NCBI GenBank assembly: GCA_001563965.1
Contig: LKMS01000091.1
Span: forward strand, 1 to 6,258
Length of the DNA: 6,258 nt
Direction of reading: 5' to 3'
Source of the DNA: Haloferacaceae archaeon PL-Br10_E2g29
GTDB lineage: Archaea; Halobacteriota; Halobacteria; Halobacteriales; Haloferacaceae
Shown: positions 1 to 4,476 of the stretch, piece after piece
How positions within the stretch are numbered: position 1 is the stretch's first letter
Layout: each line of letters starts with the position of its first letter
Notes under the pieces: generated by a model
What the model was told of the DNA's origin: nothing
Databases searched by the model: none
The model's input: only the letters and a program-made list of their open reading frames with translations
Made by a program: the position numbers and the translations under genes

Positions 1-1
1 C

Positions 2-664
2 GATGAGTTCCTCTACCTCGGGTCTGGTTCGTGGTTCGTCGATCACGTCCGGGAAGCTCGTCTCGTCGACGAGCGCCCGCAGGAACGCGGCGTGGCGCGC
101 TTCGACACTGTGAATGCCGAGTGCGGCAACCACGACGTCTTCGTTGTCAATCGACGGGGCGGCCCCAGCGTATGCCGAGACGCCGACGTCCTCCAGCATG
201 ACTGCGGTGCCAAGGAACGCCATCGGATATTCGACGGCCATTCCGAAGTCGAACTCAGGTTCCTCGATCGGTGTGCCACCGAGATCGACAATCGTGTCGC
301 CGAGCGCTTCGGCGTGAGCGATCTCGTGGTCTCGAATCGTTTCAAGCTCCTCAAACACCCGTTCGCGAAGGGCACTTTCCTCTTTGAGCGCACGACAGTT
401 GCACAGCTCTTCCTCACCGATATTTTCGAGCCCCTGGGTGTAGAAGTCCGCCTCAAGGAACTCGAGAAGCCGCGCGTAGTTGAGGATATCAACATCGTCT
501 TCGAAGTCGGATGGTTCTGGCTCTCCGTTGTCCTCCTCCATTTCTTCCTCCTCTGGTTCTTCGTCTTCCTGTCCAGTCGCTGGACCAACGAGCGCCCCGA
601 CTGCTGCGAGGCTCCCGAGCGCCCCTGCACCGACGACGAACTGTCGCCGCGTGTTGTCAAACAT
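2..664 (-). CDS. Tat-exported ferritin-like domain protein (partial, C-terminus beyond left edge)
   Basis: The 221 visible residues start MFDNTRRQFVVGAGALG, a twin-arginine signal: an RR pair, a hydrophobic Ala/Gly/Leu/Val stretch to about residue 28, and a likely cleavage site near GPATGQ. There is no lipobox Cys, so a free or loosely attached extracytoplasmic protein is expected. Residues 33-50 are a Glu/Asp-rich linker. From residue 57 a four-helix ferritin-like domain follows (Ferritin_2 type). Helix 1 contains NYARLLEFLEADFY (Glu68, Glu71). A second helix has HEIAHAEAL (Glu114, His117). A later helix has VEARHAAFLRAL (Glu188, His191). These ExxH-like pairs are the expected di-metal ligands. 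The function of this exported family is unknown; iron or manganese binding or oxidative-stress protection is inference. The start was chosen because the Tat motif follows it and GGAG lies 6 nt upstream. The frame stays open to the window edge, so the end is not seen. It is divergent from glmU. Confidence 0.85.
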   Translation of the reverse strand, partial: MFDNTRRQFVVGAGALGSLAAVGALVGPATGQEDEEPEEEEMEEDNGEPEPSDFEDDVDILNYARLLEFLEADFYTQGLENIGEEELCNCRALKEESALRERVFEELETIRDHEIAHAEALGDTIVDLGGTPIEEPEFDFGMAVEYPMAFLGTAVMLEDVGVSAYAGAAPSIDNEDVVVAALGIHSVEARHAAFLRALVDETSFPDVIDEPRTRPEVEELI

Positions 665-670
665 TCCATT

Positions 671-674
671 CTCC
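671..674 (-). promoter_or_regulatory. Shine-Dalgarno of the ferritin-like gene
   Basis: On the minus strand GGAG (within ACGGAG) sits 6 nt before the ATG at 664. It supports this ATG over the out-of-frame ATG at 669 and implies a leadered transcript. Confidence 0.5.
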
Positions 675-688
675 GTCCGGTCATTCGC

Positions 689-710
689 GTCTGTCGGTTG
701 TACCACAGAC
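689..710. repeat. 22-bp inverted repeat upstream of ferritin-like gene
   Basis: The arms GTCTGT(C)GGT and ACCACAGAC are complementary over 9 bp, with one extra C in the left arm and a TGT centre. It lies 25-46 nt upstream of the ferritin-like ATG. If the TATA-like element at 734-741 is used, it falls at the transcription start and early leader. It could be an operator or an mRNA hairpin. No known regulator motif was recognised in it. Confidence 0.5.
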
Positions 711-733
711 ACACTCCGTCCCCTCAGGGGTTT

Positions 734-741
734 GTTATGTA
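734..741 (-). promoter_or_regulatory. Possible TATA element of the ferritin-like gene
   Basis: On the minus strand the sequence reads TACATAAC, an AT-rich patch in an otherwise GC-rich region, about 73 nt before the ATG. A start site some 25 nt downstream would give a leader of about 45-50 nt, which agrees with the presence of a Shine-Dalgarno. The match to the haloarchaeal TATA consensus is weak. Confidence 0.25.
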
Positions 742-1110
742 CATCCATGCCGTGACTCCGGTCGGCTTACCCAGTTGTCCGAATCACGGGCGTTTCAGTC
801 GCCATAACATGAGAACCCGCTCTCTGCGGACGGTATGGCCTGTCTTGGCTGAGTAAGTTCAGCGTTGACGGCTGGTTCTCCACCGGCGGATCGCTTGGGC
901 CCGCCGAAGACTGCGGTCTGTGTTACGTCTATCCGTTTTCAATCAACGGCGAGCCTCTTACCGCCGTTGCATTCGGTTTGGGCCCTTGTCCGTGGTTGCT
1001 CAGCACTCGTTTTTTCATGGGTGTCTGGAACGTTCGGTATCGCTAGCTGCACCCTGTCGGAGTCTTCGTCCTTGGGTGTGACCGACTGCGGTGTCTCCAC
1101 CAGTCCTCCG

Positions 1111-1123
1111 ACCGATTTTATCA
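1111..1123 (+). promoter_or_regulatory. Likely glmU promoter (BRE/TATA)
   Basis: The sequence ACCGATTTTATCA combines a BRE-like CCGA with the TATA-like TTTTATC. It is the best archaeal promoter match in the intergenic region. A start site about 25 nt downstream (near 1145) would leave a leader of roughly 35 nt before the ATG at 1180. The leader has no clear Shine-Dalgarno. Confidence 0.5.
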
Positions 1124-1165
1124 CCAGTTGGGCTAGTATCAACTGCATACTGAAGACGGGAACCG

Positions 1166-1177
1166 CCAACCGGTTGG
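1166..1177. repeat. Perfect 12-bp palindrome just before glmU
   Basis: CCAACCGGTTGG is identical on both strands and ends 2 nt before the glmU ATG. Its position downstream of the TATA-like element fits an operator that would block RNA polymerase or cover the start codon region. It is also where a Shine-Dalgarno would otherwise sit. Confidence 0.5.
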
Positions 1178-1179
1178 GT

Positions 1180-2478
1180 ATGCAGGTGATTATCCTTGCA
1201 GCCGGTCGGGGAACACGCATGGGCCCGCTTACGGACACGCTCGCCAAACCGATGCTGCCGGTCGCCGACCGCCCGCTCGTCGCTCACGCCGCGACAGCGG
1301 CCGTTGACGCCGGTGCCGACGAGCTCATCTTCACTGTCGGCTACGGCGAAGACCAACTCCGTGCGTACTTCGGCGACCACTACGCGGGCGTCCCGGTCAC
1401 GTACGCCGTCCAGAAAGAGCAGCTCGGAACCGCCGACGCCGTTGCCGCCGCGGCCGACGCTATCACCGGGCCGTTTGCGGTGCTCAACGGCGACTCGTTG
1501 TACCGCACGGGCGACCTCAAAAAACTGTTCGCGTCGGCCCCACAGATCGGCGCAATCAACGTCGACAACCCCTCGAACTACGGCGTTCTCGTTACCGACG
1601 TCGACGACGTCGTCACCGACGTTGAGGAGAAACCCGACCAACCCAGTTCGAATCTGATCAACGCCGGAGCGTACACGTTCACGGCCGACACGCTCGCCTT
1701 GCTCGACGTGCCGAAGAGCCAACGGGGAGAACACGAACTCACTGACGTCCTTGACCGACTCATCGAGCGTGCCGAACTCGGCTGTGTCACGTTCGACGAC
1801 TGGCTGGATGTGGGTCGCCCGTGGGAGCTGCTTGCGGCAAACGAACGTCGGCTTCCCGGCGGCAGTCCCCGAAGTGAGTCGCCGGGCCCCGCTTGCTCGA
1901 CTCGTTTGGTACGTTCCGACCCCTCGATGACCTCCGACGGCGGCCACGACGTTGCCACCGACATGGGCTCACCGATGGGAGCGCCCCCGAAACCCGCTAT
2001 CCATCCGTCGGCGACAATCGGCGAGGAGGTCGTGGTCGAACCGGGCGTCTCGGTCGGCCCCGGTGTCGTCATCGAGGGGCGTGTGCTTCTTCGCACCGGC
2101 TGTTCGGTCGGGCCCAACGCCTACGTTCGCGGCGCGACACTCCTCGACGAAGACAGCCACGTTGGTCACGCGGTCGAAATCAAAAACAGCGTCCTCATGC
2201 GGGGTGCAACCGTCGGCCACCTCTCGTACGTCGGCGATTCGATTCTCGGCGAGAACGTCAATTTCGGGGCGGGAACCGTCGTCGCCAACCTCAGACACGA
2301 CGGCGAACCCGTCTCGCTCACGGTGAAGACTAAACGACTCTCGACGGGTCGACGGAAGTTCGGTGCCGTCGTCGGCCCCAACGCTATGACGGGAATCCAG
2401 ACCGGCCTCAACCCGGGTGTGACGTTGTCAGCAAACGCGCGGACTGCCCCCGGCGAGAACGTCAGCCGGGATCGCTAA
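1180..2478 (+). CDS. glmU: GlmU-type bifunctional sugar-1-phosphate nucleotidylyltransferase / acetyltransferase
   Basis: This 432-aa enzyme probably acetylates glucosamine-1-phosphate and transfers UMP to give UDP-GlcNAc in the cytoplasm. The N-terminal domain (1-225) is a nucleotidyltransferase with LAAGRGTRM (6-14), Lys-Pro at 23-24, the metal-site NGD at 103-105, EKP at 150-152 and DWLDVGRPWELL (207-218). The C-terminal domain (about 272-432) is a left-handed beta-helix with imperfect hexapeptide repeats and the motif VGHLSYVGD (345-353). His347 there aligns by motif with the catalytic His of bacterial GlmU. Residues around 226-271 form an unusual Pro/Ser/Gly-rich linker. The start at 1180 was chosen because MQVIILAAGRG is the usual N-terminus. 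Archaeal homologues such as Sulfolobus ST0452 accept several sugar phosphates, so substrate range is uncertain; another hexose-1-phosphate nucleotidylyltransferase is the main alternative. GlmM, the preceding pathway step, is encoded 2 kb downstream. Confidence 0.88.
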   Translation: MQVIILAAGRGTRMGPLTDTLAKPMLPVADRPLVAHAATAAVDAGADELIFTVGYGEDQLRAYFGDHYAGVPVTYAVQKEQLGTADAVAAAADAITGPFAVLNGDSLYRTGDLKKLFASAPQIGAINVDNPSNYGVLVTDVDDVVTDVEEKPDQPSSNLINAGAYTFTADTLALLDVPKSQRGEHELTDVLDRLIERAELGCVTFDDWLDVGRPWELLAANERRLPGGSPRSESPGPACSTRLVRSDPSMTSDGGHDVATDMGSPMGAPPKPAIHPSATIGEEVVVEPGVSVGPGVVIEGRVLLRTGCSVGPNAYVRGATLLDEDSHVGHAVEIKNSVLMRGATVGHLSYVGDSILGENVNFGAGTVVANLRHDGEPVSLTVKTKRLSTGRRKFGAVVGPNAMTGIQTGLNPGVTLSANARTAPGENVSRDR

Positions 2479-2512
2479 CCGCCACAACACCATCGGATCG
2501 CTCGATCGGTGA

Positions 2513-2525
2513 CAGCGTAACGCTG
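2513..2525 (+). other. Short palindrome downstream of glmU, possible transcript end structure
   Basis: CAGCGT-A-ACGCTG is a perfect 6+1+6 inverted repeat beginning 35 nt after the glmU stop. As RNA it would fold to a 5-bp stem with a 3-nt loop. No T-tract follows, so its role as a terminator is doubtful. Confidence 0.25.
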
Positions 2526-2539
2526 GCCGCACTCATCCC

Positions 2540-2587
2540 AACACGATCAGGAGTGCTCAATTAAACACGATCAGGAGTGCTCAGTTC
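2540..2587. repeat. 24-bp tandem duplication (two copies)
   Basis: AACACGATCAGGAGTGCTCA occurs exactly at 2540-2559 and again at 2564-2583. Taken as a 24-bp unit the copies match at 22 of 24 positions, differing only in the last four bases (ATTA versus GTTC). It lies in the convergent gap between glmU and the zinc-ribbon gene, beginning 6 nt beyond the latter's stop codon. It may be a slippage duplication or part of a transcript-end region. Confidence 0.85.
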
Positions 2588-2593
2588 GTTCGG

Positions 2594-2812
2594 TTAGCCA
2601 TCTGTGTTCCATGAGGTAAACTGCCGATCCGTGTCGTCCGTGTCTGGGTGTTTTGCGGCATCGCCCTTACTGAGTCTGTGACGGGGCAGACAATCAAGAC
2701 AGCCGTGGACGGAGTTGTTGAGTCCGAACACGCGCACGAACTGTCGGGTGACCATTGTGCCACAGCGACTGCACTGTCGACCGGGAGTGTGTGTCGATTG
2801 TTTGTTCGACAT
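2594..2812 (-). CDS. Small CxxC zinc-ribbon protein (DUF7563-like)
   Basis: This 72-aa protein has two Cys pairs, Cys14-x2-Cys17 (CSRC) and Cys38-x2-Cys41 (CLDC), spaced as in a zinc ribbon. Between them is TRQFVRVFG, the signature I associate with the haloarchaeal small zinc-finger family DUF7563 (from memory, not searched). The basic N-terminus and hydrophilic Asp/Thr-rich tail are probably disordered. The biochemical role is unknown; nucleic-acid or protein binding is inference. The start at 2812 has no Shine-Dalgarno but a TATA-like element about 30 nt upstream, so a nearly leaderless mRNA is plausible. It lies 75 nt downstream of phnM on the same strand, so read-through from phnM is also possible. 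Its 3' end faces glmU. Confidence 0.75.
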   Translation of the reverse strand: MSNKQSTHTPGRQCSRCGTMVTRQFVRVFGLNNSVHGCLDCLPRHRLSKGDAAKHPDTDDTDRQFTSWNTDG

Positions 2813-2837
2813 ACCCCAGCGAGCGTCCCATGGGTGT

Positions 2838-2846
2838 GTAAGTATG
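2838..2846 (-). promoter_or_regulatory. Possible TATA element for the zinc-ribbon gene
   Basis: On the minus strand the sequence reads CATACTTAC, centred about 30 nt before the ATG at 2812. That spacing suits a leaderless or near-leaderless haloarchaeal transcript. Short complementary arms (GGTGT at 2833-2837, ACACC at 2855-2859) flank it. This is a consensus-level guess only. Confidence 0.35.
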
Positions 2847-2859
2847 AACCCGGTACACC

Positions 2860-2888
2860 ACCGGATTTCACCGGTAGGAACCTCCTAC
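2860..2888 (-). terminator. Pair of small hairpins at the 3' end of phnM
   Basis: GTAGGA-ACC-TCCTAC (2874-2888) forms a 6-bp stem overlapping the last base of the phnM stop codon. ACCGG-N6-CCGGT (2860-2864 with 2871-2875) forms a second 5-bp stem immediately beyond. No T-tract follows on the minus strand. They may mark the phnM transcript end or protect it, but the evidence is structural only. Confidence 0.3.
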
Positions 2889-4120
2889 TACTGGTTTTTC
2901 AGCCCGTTGCGCTCGATGAACGGCTGGCGCTGAGTTGGCTGCTCGGCCGTTCGGGCGGGTTGTTTTGGCGTCTCGTCGGCAACATGGCCGGTACGGATCG
3001 CCTCGCTGCCGGCGACGAACACCCGCTCGACAGTGGGGACGGGCCCCTCGCGGAGGACGACGAGATCCGCACGCGCACCGACGGCGATCCGACCACGATC
3101 CGATAGCCCGACGCAGTCGGCCGGATTCCGGGTTACGCGGTTCACTCGTGTCGGGAGCGACTCGCCCGTTTTAACGAACGGCGCAGCCAACAATGACGGT
3201 GGATGGTAGTCCGCACAGAGCACGTCGACGACGTCGGCGTCGACCGCCTCACGCGCGCTGAGATTGTCCCACAGACTACCGCCACGGACGAGGTTCGGTG
3301 CCCCCATCACCGTGGTCAACTCCAGCGCCCCAGCGTGACGAATCGTCTCCAGCGTGAGCGGATACTCGCTGATCGATACGCCGTAGTCAGCCATCGAGTC
3401 AACAGCCGCTGGCGACTCGTCATCGTGTGAGGCAAGCGGCACCGACGCTTCTCTGGCGATCGCCGCGATCCGTTCGAGCAGCGCGTGGCGGCTGGTCGAA
3501 TCGAGCGACTGGCGTCGTCGGGCGAGCGCCTCGATCGAATCAGCGGGCCAGTTTCGGTCTTCGACATAGTGTCGCTCAAACGCTGACCGGTCGAACTGAC
3601 CGCTGTCGGGTTCGTGGTGCATCACCGACAACAGGTCGATTCCGGAACGCTCGCTGACCGATTCGACCGCGGCGACGCTCGCCTCGTTCAACTCACAGCG
3701 CGCGTGCAGGCGGTTATCCCCGAGCGTGCGACGGTCGGTGGCGAGCTCGGCCGCCAGCTCGGTCGCCATTTCACGTGTCCGACTCTCGTCGGGACTGTCC
3801 TCGAAGGCGACCGCGTGGTACTTTGTCGTGATCCCGTTGAGCAGGTTTTGTCGGTCGGCGGCAACGAGCGCGGTCGACACGTCAACGTGGGCGCCCGATC
3901 GCGGCGAGAGGTGTCCTTCGATGTCGTCGCCGTGGAGATCGACAAGCCCCGGAATCACGAGCCGTCCACTGACGTCGATCGATCTCGCACGCTGGAGGCT
4001 GCGGTCCGGAGTCCGACCAATATGGACGATTCGGTCGCCGGCAACGACGATGTGGCCCTGCTCGATCACGCCCGTCGGGGTGACAACCCGACCGTTGCGA
4101 AACTCGATCAGTTCGCTCAT
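2888..4120 (-). CDS. phnM: PhnM, alpha-D-ribose 1-methylphosphonate 5-triphosphate diphosphatase
   Basis: This 410-aa amidohydrolase-superfamily protein matches PhnM, which removes diphosphate from ribose-1-methylphosphonate-5-triphosphate to give the monophosphate substrate of C-P lyase (PhnJ). Family features in order are an N-terminal beta-sandwich segment, IPGLVDLHGDD (56-66, with the HxD pair typical of PhnM rather than HxH), LHARCEL (138-144), LASHDD (229-234, a metal-ligand region), VMGAPNLVRGGS (271-282), ADYHPPSLLAAPF (303-315) and GARADLVVL (348-356). E. coli PhnM is about 378 aa; the excess is a Gln/Pro/Thr/Arg-rich tail from about residue 379. None of the other C-P lyase genes (phnG-L) is present within the window. 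The start at 4120 has no Shine-Dalgarno; MSELIEFRNGRVVTPTGV begins the conserved fold at once, so it is probably right. It is divergent from glmM. Confidence 0.88.
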   Translation of the reverse strand: MSELIEFRNGRVVTPTGVIEQGHIVVAGDRIVHIGRTPDRSLQRARSIDVSGRLVIPGLVDLHGDDIEGHLSPRSGAHVDVSTALVAADRQNLLNGITTKYHAVAFEDSPDESRTREMATELAAELATDRRTLGDNRLHARCELNEASVAAVESVSERSGIDLLSVMHHEPDSGQFDRSAFERHYVEDRNWPADSIEALARRRQSLDSTSRHALLERIAAIAREASVPLASHDDESPAAVDSMADYGVSISEYPLTLETIRHAGALELTTVMGAPNLVRGGSLWDNLSAREAVDADVVDVLCADYHPPSLLAAPFVKTGESLPTRVNRVTRNPADCVGLSDRGRIAVGARADLVVLREGPVPTVERVFVAGSEAIRTGHVADETPKQPARTAEQPTQRQPFIERNGLKNQ

Positions 4121-4150
4121 CGGTGACGCTCGCTGTGGTTGGTCATACCC

Positions 4151-4189
4151 CGGACGTTCTCACACAGCGGGCTTTGTTAGGCACGTCCG
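4151..4189. repeat. 7-bp inverted repeat with 25-nt spacer upstream of phnM
   Basis: CGGACGT (4151-4157) and ACGTCCG (4183-4189) are exact reverse complements. They flank a weak TATA-like sequence for phnM and start 31 nt upstream of its ATG. An operator pair is possible, but arms of this length also occur by chance in GC-rich DNA. Confidence 0.3.
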
Positions 4190-4350
4190 ACTTTGCCGTC
4201 TCGTCGACATGGCCGTTGGTAGGAGCCCCGTACTCATGGCCAAAGACGCCCAACCGGGGAGCTATGTCCTCGGTTGATGCAACACACGCGGTCTTCGGTT
4301 ACGAGCGACAACCTGCGGTCATCGGCGCGTCCGTCGCTGACGGGCCGACA

Positions 4351-4413
4351 GACGCTTCGGATGGGTACGCCGGTGCTTCCGGTAGTCACGCCAATGCTTC
4401 CAACGCGATCGAA
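4351..4413. repeat. Degenerate 21-bp phased repeat upstream of glmM
   Basis: A GCTTC core recurs at 4354, 4375 and 4396, exactly 21 bp apart, inside the larger units GACGCTTCGGAT, GGTGCTTCCGGT and AATGCTTCCAAC. The first two units match at 14 of 21 positions; the third is weaker. Two helical turns between cores would put them on one DNA face. They could be regulator sites or a remnant heptapeptide-coding repeat. Confidence 0.4.
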
Positions 4414-4463
4414 CGCCGCACTACGCACACAGCGTGTGAACGCACGTCTGCTCAGCCGTTGGT

Positions 4464-4469
4464 GAGGTG
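4464..4469 (+). promoter_or_regulatory. Shine-Dalgarno of glmM
   Basis: GAGGTG lies 7 nt before the ATG at 4477 and complements the CCUCC end of 16S rRNA. It fixes the glmM start and shows that the glmM mRNA has a 5' leader, unlike the SD-less starts of glmU, phnM and the zinc-ribbon gene. Confidence 0.75.
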
Positions 4470-4476
4470 CTGACGC

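Larger units (their letters stand above)
665..1179. other. Divergent intergenic region between the ferritin-like gene and glmU
   Basis: This is 515 nt with no convincing gene. The frame of glmU is open back to a TTG at 865, but that upstream peptide is rich in Ser, Cys and Thr, lacks haloarchaeal acidic bias and is absent from GlmU proteins, so it is read as non-coding. No tRNA-like TPsiC arm or other RNA gene was seen. The region holds regulatory-looking structure: inverted repeats at 689-710 and 720-730, a GC-rich hairpin CGGCGG/CCGCCG (884-889 with 901-906), a T6 run at 1010-1015, a TATA-like element at 1115-1122 and a 12-bp palindrome at 1166-1177. Confidence 0.6.
4121..4476. other. Divergent spacer between phnM and glmM, no convincing gene
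   Basis: This 356-nt stretch contains plus-strand open frames at 4123-4473 (116 aa) and about 4274-4465 (63 aa). Neither has haloarchaeal composition: the first shows a third-position GC of only about 60-65% over its second half, the second is Arg/Ser-rich with almost no acidic residues, and neither resembles a known family. It should hold both divergent promoters. No strong TATA box is evident; CTAACAAAG on the minus strand (4172-4180) is a weak candidate for phnM. Structured elements are an inverted repeat at 4151-4189, a 21-bp phased repeat at 4351-4413 and the glmM Shine-Dalgarno. Confidence 0.6.

Noticed and set aside
43..714. Minus-strand 223-aa frame overlapping the ferritin-like gene
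   Set aside because: Frame-shifted shadow: Arg/Ser/Thr-rich with no domain, whereas the neighbouring frame from 664 has coherent motifs.
92..856. Plus-strand open frame of 254 aa opposite the ferritin-like gene
   Set aside because: Complementary-strand artefact; the minus strand encodes an intact Tat signal and ferritin-like helices.
884..906. CGGCGG/CCGCCG hairpin as a small RNA gene
   Set aside because: A 6-bp GC stem with an 11-nt loop is common by chance at this GC content; no promoter, T-tract or known RNA motif accompanies it.
865..1179. N-terminal extension of GlmU from a TTG at 865
   Set aside because: GlmU proteins begin at MxxIILAAGxG; the extension has intergenic composition and the TATA-like element lies inside it.
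1591..1626. Repetitive GACGTCGACGACGTCGTC-type sequence in glmU
   Set aside because: Ordinary haloarchaeal codon use for Asp/Val runs (TDVDDVVTDV), not a regulatory repeat.
1015..1947. Minus-strand 310-aa frame antisense to glmU
   Set aside because: Arg/Gly/Val-rich antisense frame without motifs; the plus-strand GlmU signature is unambiguous.
4274..4465. Plus-strand 63-aa Arg/Ser-rich frame upstream of glmM
   Set aside because: Almost no acidic residues, and its stop codon falls inside the glmM Shine-Dalgarno; consistent with chance.
4123..4473. Plus-strand 116-aa frame ending 3 nt before glmM
   Set aside because: Third-position GC over its second half is well below that of glmM, acidic residues are few, its start overlaps the phnM start region and no family is recognised. 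Kept as a non-coding spacer, though conservation could reverse this.
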